Positions 24,420 through 35,126 of a stretch of 41,332 bases of DNA are shown here, piece after piece. Every line of letters starts with the position of its first letter. The first letter of the stretch is position 1. Under the pieces are notes generated by a model that saw only the letters and a list, made by a program, of their open reading frames with translations, was not told the origin of the DNA and searched no databases. Origin of the DNA: an uncultured Pelagibacteraceae bacterium (lineage in GTDB: Bacteria > Pseudomonadota > Alphaproteobacteria > Pelagibacterales > Pelagibacteraceae); NCBI GenBank assembly GCA_902598595.1, contig CACKCD010000006.1, positions 1-41,332 on the forward strand. The letters run 5' to 3'. A program made the translations under genes and the position numbers.

Positions 24420-25458
24420 CAAATTTAAAGATGTTGGATATAGGATGCCAGCAGAATGGGAAAAACAAAAATCCACTTGGGTAGCCTGGCCACACAATAA
24501 AAAAGACTGGCCAAATAAATTCAAATTAATTCCTGATATTTTTGCTCAAATTATTGCGAAAATTTCTAAATTTCAGAAGGTAAATATTCTTATTGAAAAT
24601 AAAAATCTTAAAAAAAAAATTTATTTAGTTTTAAAAAATTACTTTGCTAATACTAAAAATATAAATTATACAATATGTAAAACAAATAGAGCGTGGTTAA
24701 GAGACTCCTTTCCTATTTTTGTAAAGAATAAGTTAAATAAAAAAGTTTTAATAGATTGGGGTTTTAATTCTTGGGCAAAATACAAGAATTTTAATCACGA
24801 TAATAAAATAGGTATTAAAATTAAAAAATTTCTTAATTTAGACTCAGTCAAACCAAAATTTAAAAATAGGAGAATTATCTTAGAGGGTGGATCAATAGAT
24901 GTAAATGGAAAAGGAGTTCTTTTAACTACTCGTGAATGTTTACAAAGTAAAATACAAGAGAGAAATATTGGCTTTAAAAGGAAAGACTATGAAGAAATAT
25001 TCAAAAAATTTTTAGGAATTAAAAAAGTTTTATGGCTTAATAAAGGAATAGTTGGTGATGATACCCACGGACATATTGATGACATAGCTAGGTTTGTAAC
25101 TAGCAAGAAAATTTTTATCGCATATGAGAAAAATAAAAACGATGTAAATTACAAAAAATTAAGAGAGAACTATCAGATAATACAAAAATTAAATAAAAAA
25201 AAAGAATTCGAGATAATAAAGATACCTATGCCTAATGCAAAATATATTGATGGCGTAAGAGTTCCTGCTTCTTACCTTAACTTCTATATTGCCAACCGAA
25301 TAGTTTTAGTTCCAGTATTTAGCGATGAAAAAGATAAAAAGATCATTAAAATTTTTAAAAAACACTTTAAAAATCGAAAAATTATTCCAATTGATTGTTC
25401 TCTGTTAATATGGGGATTTGGAGCAATTCATTGCATGACACAACAGGAACCTATTTAG
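24412..25458 (+). CDS. aguA: Agmatine deiminase
   Basis: Peptidyl-arginine-deiminase-fold enzyme of 348 aa that turns agmatine into N-carbamoylputrescine, the substrate of the neighbouring AguB. Seen: RMPAEWEKQKSTWVAWPHN at the start, RAWLRDSFPIF, ILEGGSIDVNGKG, the catalytic GDDTHGHIDDIARF, ASYLNFYIANRIVLVP, and GAIHCMTQQEP with nucleophile Cys341. The start overlaps aguB by eight bases. No arginine decarboxylase gene is in the window, so the source of agmatine is open. Its 3' end overlaps the stop of regB by eight bases, tail to tail. Confidence 0.95.
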   Translation: MVSKFKDVGYRMPAEWEKQKSTWVAWPHNKKDWPNKFKLIPDIFAQIIAKISKFQKVNILIENKNLKKKIYLVLKNYFANTKNINYTICKTNRAWLRDSFPIFVKNKLNKKVLIDWGFNSWAKYKNFNHDNKIGIKIKKFLNLDSVKPKFKNRRIILEGGSIDVNGKGVLLTTRECLQSKIQERNIGFKRKDYEEIFKKFLGIKKVLWLNKGIVGDDTHGHIDDIARFVTSKKIFIAYEKNKNDVNYKKLRENYQIIQKLNKKKEFEIIKIPMPNAKYIDGVRVPASYLNFYIANRIVLVPVFSDEKDKKIIKIFKKHFKNRKIIPIDCSLLIWGFGAIHCMTQQEPI

Positions 25459-26731
25459 ATAAGTATCTACATTCAATCAAAATTTTTACGCTCGCTCCAT
25501 TATTTTTATTATTTGAAAAAGATAATTTTGCTCCACTTCTTTCTAAGAGTGTTTTTCCTAAAAAAGTTCCTAGACCTGTTCCTGCATTTTGATCAACTAG
25601 AGAAGATTTAGATTTAATATAGGGTTCTCCAAGAAACTCAATGATATCATCTGGAAAACCGGGTCCATCATCCTGAATAATAATTTGAATTATGTTTTTG
25701 TCACTAATTAATTCTATTTTAACTTTTGCTTTCGAAAATTTTACTGCATTACCTATAAAATTTCTTAAGCCATAAATAACTTCTGCTGATCGTGAAATTA
25801 AGAGTTTATTTTTATCATTTGATGAGTCTAAATAAATTTTTTTAGAGCTAGTTTCCTTAAATGACTCAATTATTTCTTCTAATAAATCTTCTAATTTTGT
25901 TTTCTTAAAAAATTCATCATCTTTAATTTGTTTTTTAGAAATTTGTTTTAATATTTCACCACACCGTTTAGTTTGAGTAATTAACAAATCAATATCTTTT
26001 GATAATTCTTTATTACTTGCTAATTCTTTTTTAAGTTCTGAAGCAACAACATTAATTGTGGCTAGTGGAGTGCCCAGTGAGTGAGCTGCTGCTGCTGCTT
26101 GTCCTCCAAGAGACTCCAGTTCATATTCTTTTGCTAAAACTTGTTGAACTTTATTGATTGCATCAGTTCTTCTTTTGCTTTCCCCAGAAAATCTAATTCC
26201 AAAATAGCATAAAAATACTAAGCCTACAATTATTGCTATGATGTATCCGGTTAAATATAATTTTGGAAAAGTTTCAGAATGTTCATGTATTCCAGGTAAA
26301 GGATAATGAAAATATGAAAGAATAAATAATAATATAACAGTTAAAATTCCTAGAATGATGGTTGTTCCCATACTTAAGAAAGTTGATGAAACTATCGCTG
26401 GAATAATTATAAGTATTGAGAATGGATTTGAAATACCGCCAGTTAAATATAATAAAGCAGCTAATTGAAATAAATCGTAGATTAAGAATACACTTGCGTT
26501 TAAATCTTTTATTAAAATTGACCTAATCTGAAATTGTAGATACAGATTTGTAAAAATACCTATTACTATTATAAGACAAGCATATACAAATAAAAATTCT
26601 AATTTAAGATAAAAATAAACTAAAGTTATTGCTGAAAATTGTCCAATAATCGCGATCCATCTTAAATAGACTAGAGTTTTTCTATCTAAATTAAGGTTTT
26701 CTCCTAATCTAAAAAGAGTAGAAAAATTCAT
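25451..26731 (-). CDS. regB: Redox sensor histidine kinase RegB (PrrB/ActS)
   Basis: Sensor kinase of 426 aa with six membrane helices in the first 180 residues. Established RegB features are all visible: the quinone-binding motif GGISNPF (98-104), the H-box GGQAAAAAHSLGTPLATI (phospho-His217), and a redox-active-type cysteine in KRCGEIL (Cys257). The H-box has Ser after His where the common form is HELGTPL. The ATPase domain ends with DDGPGFPDDIIEFLGEPY and GTGLGTFLGKTLLERSGA. It senses ubiquinone redox state and phosphorylates RegA. It lies eight bases after gyrB and is probably co-transcribed with the replication genes. Confidence 0.95.
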   Translation of the reverse strand: MNFSTLFRLGENLNLDRKTLVYLRWIAIIGQFSAITLVYFYLKLEFLFVYACLIIVIGIFTNLYLQFQIRSILIKDLNASVFLIYDLFQLAALLYLTGGISNPFSILIIIPAIVSSTFLSMGTTIILGILTVILLFILSYFHYPLPGIHEHSETFPKLYLTGYIIAIIVGLVFLCYFGIRFSGESKRRTDAINKVQQVLAKEYELESLGGQAAAAAHSLGTPLATINVVASELKKELASNKELSKDIDLLITQTKRCGEILKQISKKQIKDDEFFKKTKLEDLLEEIIESFKETSSKKIYLDSSNDKNKLLISRSAEVIYGLRNFIGNAVKFSKAKVKIELISDKNIIQIIIQDDGPGFPDDIIEFLGEPYIKSKSSLVDQNAGTGLGTFLGKTLLERSGAKLSFSNNKNNGASVKILIECRYLSK

Positions 26732-26739
26732 TTCAAAAC

Positions 26740-28935
<2,196 letters not shown>

Positions 28936-30051
28936 TTAGATTTTCATGGGCATTATTACGTAATAACTGTTTTTATCAGAGGCGTCTTCAATTAGCACTG
29001 GTGATACAGAATCCTTTAAATTCATTTTTAGATTTTTATCTTCAACTTCGGATGCAATATCAATTAAATATTTCGAATTAAAACTTATATTTAAATCATT
29101 TGAATTAAAATTTGCTTTAATAATTTCATTACCTTCTCCAGAATTTGCACTATTTACAGAAAGTTGAATATTTTCTTTGTTTATAGCTAATTTTACTCCC
29201 TCTTTTCCATCTAATGAAACACTTGTTACTCTTTCAACAGAATTTATAAAATCTTTTGAAGATACTATCAACGACTTTTCATTATTAACAGGGACCACTT
29301 TTTTATAATCAGGAAATTTTCCATCTATCACTTTAGAAATTAATTTCATATTTCCTAAAGTAAATTTAATTTTATTTTCACTTGTTTGCATAGTTAATTT
29401 TTCATTAGATTCTGTCAACAAAGAACAAAGTTGAAATACAGTTTTTCTAGGCAATATTAAAGACGAAAAGTTATCAGCATTTTCTATTTCGAGACTGCTA
29501 GATGATAACCTATGACTATCAGTAGCTACCCCGGTTAAAAAATTTCTTCCATGTGCTTCAGTTAAGTGTAAAAAGACTCCATTTAAATAATGTCTTGTAT
29601 CATCATTTGAAATAGCAATTTTTGTTTTATTCAAAAGCTTTAAAAATTTTTTGTTATCTATTGAAATTTCTTGACCCTCAAATTCATCGGTAAATGTCGG
29701 AAAATTATCAGTTGGTAAACATAGTAAATTAAAATCAGAATTATCGCTTTTAAGACTAAGTTTATTTTCAGTTTTTAAGTCAAAAATCAAATCAGAGTTT
29801 GATGATATTTTCCTAAGGATATCATAAAGTATAGCTGCAGAAGTAGTTGTGCTACCTTCTTTAGTAACTTTAACTTCATCGATTTCGTCATAAAAAACGA
29901 TATCTAGATCAGTTGCTACTATAGACAATTTATTATTCTTAAGCTGCAATAAAACATTAGAAAGTATTGGGAGGGTATTCTTTTTTTCAACAACACCTTG
30001 CACATAGTTTAACGATTTTAATAAAATATCTCTTTTAACAATAAACTGCAT
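28936..30051 (-). CDS. dnaN: DNA polymerase III beta subunit (sliding clamp)
   Basis: Processivity clamp of 371 aa, normal length. The start MQFIVKRDILLKSLNYVQGVVEKKNTLPILSNVLLQ is typical, followed by the three repeated domains of the ring; DTRHYLNGVFLHL and ATDSHRLSSSSL are strongly conserved. The end YYVIMPMKI matches the usual YVVMPMRL that lines the protein-binding pocket used by polymerases and mismatch-repair proteins. It lies eight bases after dnaA and is likely in the same transcript. Confidence 0.97.
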   Translation of the reverse strand: MQFIVKRDILLKSLNYVQGVVEKKNTLPILSNVLLQLKNNKLSIVATDLDIVFYDEIDEVKVTKEGSTTTSAAILYDILRKISSNSDLIFDLKTENKLSLKSDNSDFNLLCLPTDNFPTFTDEFEGQEISIDNKKFLKLLNKTKIAISNDDTRHYLNGVFLHLTEAHGRNFLTGVATDSHRLSSSSLEIENADNFSSLILPRKTVFQLCSLLTESNEKLTMQTSENKIKFTLGNMKLISKVIDGKFPDYKKVVPVNNEKSLIVSSKDFINSVERVTSVSLDGKEGVKLAINKENIQLSVNSANSGEGNEIIKANFNSNDLNISFNSKYLIDIASEVEDKNLKMNLKDSVSPVLIEDASDKNSYYVIMPMKI

Positions 30052-30059
30052 TTCAATTA

Positions 30060-31448
30060 CTATTCTAGTAAAAGACCTTTAATTTGATTTATATTCTTTT
30101 TCATTTCATCATCTTGGTCAGATAATCTAGTTATGGTTTTTACTGCATGTATAACTGTAGTGTGATCTCTATTAGCAAACCTTCTTCCAATTTCCGGAAG
30201 AGATCTAGTAGTCATCTTCTTAGCTAAAAACATTGCTATCTGCCTAGGTCTAGCCAAAGGTCTAGAGCGTCTTTGAGAAAGCATATCACTTAAAGGAATA
30301 TTAAAGAAATTTGATACTACGTTCTGTATTTTGTCTACAGTAATGATTTTAATCTGACTAAAAACATCCTTTAATATATTTTTACAATCGTTAACAGTTA
30401 AAGTCTTATTATGCACTCTACCAAATGCAATCACTCGATTTAAAATTCCTATAAGCTCTCTAATATTAGTCTTGCTTTCATTAGCAATATAATTGATTAC
30501 ATCATCACTTAAATTAATATTTTCCTTAAATTGACTTTCTATCTCTAAAATTTTCTTTTTTATTATTTTTACCTTTAATTCTATATCAGGTGTATCTATA
30601 TCTACAACTAAACCTCCTGCTAATCGTGATTTAATTCTTTCTTGAACTCTATCTAGTTTCATAGGTATTCTATCAGCAGAGATAATTATCTGAGAGCCTT
30701 TATCCATGAGACTATTAAAAGTGTGAAAAAATTCTTCCTGTAAACTTTCTTTTCCTCGTATAAACTGAATATCATCAATTATAAAAACAGAGGATTTTCT
30801 GAAGAAATCTTTAAAATTTACCATATCATTCTTTTTTATAGATTTTATAAAATGATACATAAATCGTTCTGCAGATATAAACATAACATTATTTTCAGAT
30901 TGAAGCTCAAGACCAATAGCATTAAGTAAATGAGTTTTTCCTAAACCTACTCCTCCGCATATATATAATGGATTATATCTTGATAAGTGCTCACATACTT
31001 TTTTCGAATAAGATAAGGCAATATCGTTACTTTTGCCCTGAATGAAATTTTCGAAATTTAAACTAGAGTTAAGCCTATTATAATTTAATAAGGAGTCTTT
31101 GATCTCTGTAACCTTACTTAGTTCATCAATTTTTATTAGATCTGTGCTATTTTTTGTTTCTTCTATTATCTTAAACTCAATTCTGTTTAAACTGAGTTTA
31201 AAGCTTTTTACCTGTTCTAAAATTTTATCCAAATATCTGGAAACTATCCAATCTCTAAAAAATCTTGTTGGAACTCCAAGAATTAAGTAATCGTTATATT
31301 CCTTAACTAAAGAAATTTTTTGAAGCCAACTAGTATAAATTTCAGTTCCAAAAGTTTTTTTAAAAGAATCTTGAATTTCATTCCAGTTTAATGTTTTTTC
31401 TTCCTCAGAAATATAAACATTATTTTTTTTTATATTATTTTTATCCAT
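30060..31448 (-). CDS. dnaA: Chromosomal replication initiator DnaA
   Basis: AAA+ initiator of 462 aa. Domain I starts NWNEIQDSFKKTFGTEIYTSWLQ. The AAA+ core has Walker A GGVGLGKTHLLNAIG (near residue 163), Walker B SVFIIDDIQFIRGKE, and RIKSRLAGGLVVDI. Domain IV shows ARPRQIAMFLAKKMTTRSLPEIGRRFANRDHTTVIHAVKTI, the signature that reads DnaA boxes. The ATG at 31448 gives a standard N-terminus. Gene order rpsT-dnaA-dnaN-gyrB is that of an origin-proximal region. A candidate promoter lies just upstream. Confidence 0.98.
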   Translation of the reverse strand: MDKNNIKKNNVYISEEEKTLNWNEIQDSFKKTFGTEIYTSWLQKISLVKEYNDYLILGVPTRFFRDWIVSRYLDKILEQVKSFKLSLNRIEFKIIEETKNSTDLIKIDELSKVTEIKDSLLNYNRLNSSLNFENFIQGKSNDIALSYSKKVCEHLSRYNPLYICGGVGLGKTHLLNAIGLELQSENNVMFISAERFMYHFIKSIKKNDMVNFKDFFRKSSVFIIDDIQFIRGKESLQEEFFHTFNSLMDKGSQIIISADRIPMKLDRVQERIKSRLAGGLVVDIDTPDIELKVKIIKKKILEIESQFKENINLSDDVINYIANESKTNIRELIGILNRVIAFGRVHNKTLTVNDCKNILKDVFSQIKIITVDKIQNVVSNFFNIPLSDMLSQRRSRPLARPRQIAMFLAKKMTTRSLPEIGRRFANRDHTTVIHAVKTITRLSDQDDEMKKNINQIKGLLLE

Positions 31449-31472
31449 GTAATTAATTTTTTAAGAGTTTCC

Positions 31473-31501
31473 TTTAAACGCTTTTTAGAAAACATTTGCA
31501 A
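31473..31501 (-). promoter_or_regulatory. dnaA: Candidate dnaA promoter
   Basis: On the minus strand, TTGCAA (31501-31496) and TTTAAA (31478-31473) are separated by exactly 17 bases, giving a plausible sigma-70 promoter with a leader of about 17 bases before the dnaA ATG. The -10 matches the consensus at four of six positions, so confidence is moderate. Confidence 0.4.
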
Positions 31502-31584
31502 CTAGCTACAGGTTGTAATGAAAAAAATATTAAACTAGGTTGTAGTATTAACGCTACGATAGAAAATAATTAATCTACAACTTT

Positions 31585-31625
31585 AAAAAGAATCTATATT
31601 TGGATTCGTAAAACTAAATATAGAT
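31585..31625 (-). terminator. Probable rpsT terminator (AT-rich hairpin)
   Basis: A perfect 10-bp stem (ATCTATATTT at 31592-31601 with AAATATAGAT at 31616-31625) has a 14-base loop and, read on the minus strand, is followed by TCTTTTT. It lies 44 bases after the rpsT stop. The stem is almost all A-U, so it is weaker than a classic terminator, but position and U-run fit. Confidence 0.55.
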
Positions 31626-31668
31626 GAATTTGGAATAATTAATCAACTTCAAATTGTTAAACTTAAAA

Positions 31669-31920
31669 TTAAATTTTTTTTGAGATTTTTGAAATTTTTC
31701 TAGACGCGGTTCGTTTATTTACTATCCCTGATTTAGCAACCTGCATTAGAATTGACTGAAATTTTGAAAAATATTTTTTAGCTTTTGCCTTATCTTTAGA
31801 TTTAATCAATAATTCCATTTGTTTAACAGCATTTTTGTACTTACTTTTTCTTATCCTGTTAATTTGGGTTTGTTTTTTTACTCTTCTTACTCTTCTGATT
31901 GCTGATTTTGTATTAGGCAT
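31669..31920 (-). CDS. rpsT: 30S ribosomal protein S20
   Basis: Small basic protein of 83 aa that binds 16S rRNA. The start MPNTKSAIRRVRRVKKQTQINRIRKSKYKNAVKQ and the end SGIVNKRTASRKISKISKKI match the S20 family (NKAARKKSRL-type C-terminus). It is transcribed alone from a near-consensus promoter and is followed by a hairpin before dnaA. Its place next to dnaA is common in Alphaproteobacteria. Confidence 0.96.
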   Translation of the reverse strand: MPNTKSAIRRVRRVKKQTQINRIRKSKYKNAVKQMELLIKSKDKAKAKKYFSKFQSILMQVAKSGIVNKRTASRKISKISKKI

Positions 31921-31933
31921 ATTTTTTTAAGAT

Positions 31934-31962
31934 TGTATATATGGGCAATTTAATACGGTCAA
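31934..31962 (-). promoter_or_regulatory. rpsT: Sigma-70 promoter of rpsT
   Basis: On the minus strand TTGACC (31962-31957) and TATACA (31939-31934) are spaced by 17 bases, close to the sigma-70 consensus. They lie in the 47-base gap after mutM and would start transcription about 7 bases before the rpsT ATG, leaving a very short leader. A strong promoter is expected for a ribosomal protein gene. Confidence 0.6.
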
Positions 31963-31967
31963 CTTTA

Positions 31968-32837
31968 TTATTTCTGACATTTAGCACAATAAAAAGATGC
32001 TCGATTAGCAATTACAATTTTAATTATATTATTTTGGCAGTTTTTTTTAGAACATTTTTCTCCTTTTTTCCCGTAGACGTTAAAATATTGTTGAAATAAA
32101 CCCTTTTTTCCATTGCTACTCGAAAAATCTTTTATTGAAGAGCCTCCTGAGGCAATAGCCCTAGACAAGATTGATTTAGTAAATTTTATGATTCTTTTTA
32201 TTTCTCTATCTGCGAGTTTTTGAATTTTTTTTGAGGGCCTCACACCGCTAAAAAAGAGTATTTCATTTACATATATATTGCCAAGTCCGGATACAAACTT
32301 CTGATCCATTAAAATGTTTTTAATTACTCTATTACGTCTTGATATATATTGTTTAAAATAAGTAAAATTAAATTTCTTATTTAATGGTTCAGGACCTAAG
32401 TTTTTAAGATGTAAATTATCATCGAAATTAACTTTATTTAAAAATTTTATAAAACCAAACTTTCTAACATCATTATAAATTAATTTTTGACCACCTGATA
32501 AACTAAAAATTACTCTATCATGTTTTTTATCTTTTTCTTCATTAACATCATAGTAAAAACTTGTTTTATATTTTGTATTTTTTTTATTAATAAAAAAAAA
32601 TTTACCTGTCATTCCTAAATGCACCAACATGACAATATCTTTATTAAAGAAAAATAATAAAAATTTTGATCTCCTAGAAATTTTTTTAATTTTTAAGCCA
32701 ATAATACTTTTAATTTGGCTTTTAACTACTTTATACCTTAATCTACCATCATTTATTTTAACTGATTTTATAATTAAATTTTGAGTTTTATTAATTAAGG
32801 ACCTTTTAACAACTTCAACTTCTGGTAATTCTGGCAT
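31968..32837 (-). CDS. mutM: Formamidopyrimidine-DNA glycosylase
   Basis: Bifunctional glycosylase/AP lyase of 289 aa that excises 8-oxoguanine and formamidopyrimidines. The N-terminal catalytic proline and glutamate are in MPELPEVEVVKRSL. LVHLGMTGKF, SGLGNIYVNEILF and the helix-two-turn-helix region follow. The C-terminal zinc finger is C-X4-C...C-X2-C (EKCSKKNC ... YCAKC), a spacing also seen in other alphaproteobacterial MutM proteins. It is divergent from ubiE with only 11 bases between the start codons. Confidence 0.96.
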   Translation of the reverse strand: MPELPEVEVVKRSLINKTQNLIIKSVKINDGRLRYKVVKSQIKSIIGLKIKKISRRSKFLLFFFNKDIVMLVHLGMTGKFFFINKKNTKYKTSFYYDVNEEKDKKHDRVIFSLSGGQKLIYNDVRKFGFIKFLNKVNFDDNLHLKNLGPEPLNKKFNFTYFKQYISRRNRVIKNILMDQKFVSGLGNIYVNEILFFSGVRPSKKIQKLADREIKRIIKFTKSILSRAIASGGSSIKDFSSSNGKKGLFQQYFNVYGKKGEKCSKKNCQNNIIKIVIANRASFYCAKCQK

Positions 32838-32848
32838 ATAAATCTATT

Positions 32849-33553
32849 ATGAAAAGTACTATTCAAGATAAAACAAAGTTAGTCAATTCTGTATTTTCAA
32901 AGGTATATAAGAAATATGACTTGATGAATGATATCATGTCCTTGGGAGTTCATCGTATATGGAAAAAAAAATTAATAGATTGGATGAACCCTCAATTTAA
33001 TGATAATCTCATCGACGTAGCTTCCGGAACAGGTGATATAGCAAAACTTTTTTCAAAAAAAATAAATAATTTAAATAAAGTATCTTGTGTTGAGCCTAAC
33101 AATGATATGTATTTAGCTGGTAAAGATAACTTAAAAAAATTTGCAAATATAACTTGGCACAAAGCAAAAGCTGAAAAACTACCTTTCAATAATGATACCT
33201 TTGATTTTTATACAATTAGCTTTGGAATAAGAAATGTATCGGATATAAATTTATCTTTAAAAGAGGCATTAAGAGTTTTAAAACCTGGAGGTCGTTTCAT
33301 GTGTTTAGAATTTTCAAAAGTTAATAATGAGATGATTAACTTTCTATATCAAAACTATTCTAAAACTATACCTATCATTGGGAAATACATCGTAGGATCA
33401 TCAAAGCCTTATGATTATTTGGTTGAAAGTATCAATAAATTTTATTCACAAAAAGAACTTGTTAATTTAATGAAGCAAAATGGATTCTCCAACATTGAGT
33501 ATAGAAATCTTTCAAGTGGTATTTCTGCTATACACTCGGGATGGAAAATTTAA
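32849..33553 (+). CDS. ubiE: Ubiquinone/menaquinone C-methyltransferase
   Basis: SAM-dependent methyltransferase of 234 aa for the C-methylation of 2-methoxy-6-polyprenyl-benzoquinol in ubiquinone synthesis. The signature YDLMNDIMSLGVHRIWKKKLI, SAM motif I DVASGTGDIAKLF, and SFGIRNVSDINLSLKEALRVLKPGGRFMCLEFSK are clear. The end SSGISAIHSGWKI is also typical. It opens a plus-strand operon; ubiB begins directly after its stop codon. Confidence 0.96.
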   Translation: MKSTIQDKTKLVNSVFSKVYKKYDLMNDIMSLGVHRIWKKKLIDWMNPQFNDNLIDVASGTGDIAKLFSKKINNLNKVSCVEPNNDMYLAGKDNLKKFANITWHKAKAEKLPFNNDTFDFYTISFGIRNVSDINLSLKEALRVLKPGGRFMCLEFSKVNNEMINFLYQNYSKTIPIIGKYIVGSSKPYDYLVESINKFYSQKELVNLMKQNGFSNIEYRNLSSGISAIHSGWKI

Positions 33554-35119
33554 ATGATTAAAAGATTTTTTCGATTATTACAAATTGCAAGAAAATTATC
33601 TACTTCTGGTGCAGTAGAGACAGTTAATCAAATACACAGTTTACCCATTTTAATAAATATTTTTTTTAACATAATTTCAGTAGGATCTGCAAAAAGGATA
33701 GCAATTAATGAAAAAAAACCTGGAGAAAAACTTTGTGAAGCGCTTGAAGGAATGGGAACCACCTTTATCAAACTTGGCCAATTCTTAGCTACGAGACCAG
33801 ATATTATAGGAGAAGAAACTGCTAAAAGTTTAGAAAAACTCCAAGATAAGTTACCTGCATTTGACACATATCAAGCCAAAAAAATTATAAAAAAAGAAAT
33901 TGGAGAAGACCAATATAATAATATTTTAGAACTTAGCGAACCTATTGCTGCAGCTTCTATAGCTCAAGTTCACATAGCTAAAATTAAAGATGAAAATGAA
34001 AACAAAGAAGTTGCAATTAAAATTTTAAGACCAGATATAGAAAAATTATTTAATGAAGAATTAGATGCCTTAATGTTATTCGCATATATTGTTGAAAATA
34101 CATTTACAAAAGCAAAAAGACTAAAGCTTGTTGAAGTTGTGTACTTGCTACGTGAAATTACAAATGTTGAAATGGATCTTAGATTCGAAGCGGCGGCGGC
34201 GAATGAATTATATGAAAATACAAAAAATGATAAAGGTTTTAATGTACCAAAAATTTATTGGAATTATACTACTAAAAAAATTTTAACTTTAGACAAAGTT
34301 GATGGAGTATCTATTAGAGAGCATGAAAAACTTCGATCACTTGGGATTGATCTAAAAATTCTAGCCGAAAGTTTAATTCAACACTTTTTAAAACAAGCAG
34401 TAAGAGATGGTTTTTTTCATGGAGACATGCATCAAGGAAATTTATTTGTTGATCAAAAAGGAAATATTGTGCCCGTAGATTTTGGAATCATGGGTAGATT
34501 AGATAAAAATAATAGAAAATTTTTAGCTGAAATTCTATATGGTTTCATACAAAGAGATTATACAAAAGTAGCAGAAGTACATTTTCAGGCTGGCCTTGTA
34601 CCTCAAGATGCATCTAAAGAGGAATTTGCTCAAGCATTAAGGTCCGTAGGAGAACCAATCTTTGGTCATTCAATTAAAGATATTTCTGGAGGAAATTTAT
34701 TAGCTCAGCTTTTTGAAATCACTGAAAAATTCAACATGCCAACCCAAACTCCTTTACTCATTCTGCAAAAAACTATGGTTGTGGTAGAGGGAGTCGCAAG
34801 AAAAATTTATCCTGAAACTAATATTTGGGAAGTCTCTAGACCTGTTTTAGAAGATTGGTTAAAAGATATTAAAAGTCCAAAATCAACATTAGATACAGCT
34901 ATAAATACCTCTGCTGAGATAATTAAAAGAATACCTGATTTCCCCAATATAATGGATAAAGCAAATTATGCCCTCCAATTGATGGTTGAAGGAAAATTAA
35001 ATTTAGGTCTAAAAAATAACAAAAATCTAGAAATAGAACAAATGAAGTTAAAAAATTTTAGAAACAATCTAATTATTAGTTTTTTTGGTATTGTAATTGT
35101 TCTTCTATTAGTATTTTAA
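33554..35119 (+). CDS. ubiB: UbiB ubiquinone biosynthesis protein kinase-like
   Basis: ABC1/ADCK-type atypical kinase of 521 aa needed for ubiquinone synthesis. Seen are the KxGQ-like motif GTTFIKLGQFLATRPDI, the A-rich loop IAAASIAQVHIA, the ATP-site lysine in EVAIKILRP, the catalytic HGDMHQGNLFVD and metal-binding VDFGIMGRLD. One C-terminal membrane helix (NLIISFFGIVIVLLLVF) anchors it to the inner membrane. Length is standard. The gene follows ubiE without a gap. Confidence 0.95.
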   Translation: MIKRFFRLLQIARKLSTSGAVETVNQIHSLPILINIFFNIISVGSAKRIAINEKKPGEKLCEALEGMGTTFIKLGQFLATRPDIIGEETAKSLEKLQDKLPAFDTYQAKKIIKKEIGEDQYNNILELSEPIAAASIAQVHIAKIKDENENKEVAIKILRPDIEKLFNEELDALMLFAYIVENTFTKAKRLKLVEVVYLLREITNVEMDLRFEAAAANELYENTKNDKGFNVPKIYWNYTTKKILTLDKVDGVSIREHEKLRSLGIDLKILAESLIQHFLKQAVRDGFFHGDMHQGNLFVDQKGNIVPVDFGIMGRLDKNNRKFLAEILYGFIQRDYTKVAEVHFQAGLVPQDASKEEFAQALRSVGEPIFGHSIKDISGGNLLAQLFEITEKFNMPTQTPLLILQKTMVVVEGVARKIYPETNIWEVSRPVLEDWLKDIKSPKSTLDTAINTSAEIIKRIPDFPNIMDKANYALQLMVEGKLNLGLKNNKNLEIEQMKLKNFRNNLIISFFGIVIVLLLVF

Positions 35120-35126
35120 TTGAAAA

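Larger units (their letters stand above)
31449..31668. other. rpsT-dnaA intergenic region, candidate origin/regulatory region
   Basis: The longest non-coding stretch in the window (220 bases). It contains a candidate dnaA promoter, an AT-rich inverted repeat assigned to rpsT termination, and three copies of GTTGTA: 31512-31517 and 31539-31544 on plus, 31576-31581 on minus. I found no TTATCCACA-type DnaA box. The three motifs could bind DnaA of this lineage or another regulator. Whether replication starts here is an inference from neighbours only. Confidence 0.45.

Noticed and set aside
31449-31668. Search for consensus DnaA boxes (TTATCCACA type)
   Set aside because: None seen; the origin call stays tentative.
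33628-33867. 79-codon minus-strand ORF inside ubiB
   Set aside because: Antisense shadow with no family resemblance.
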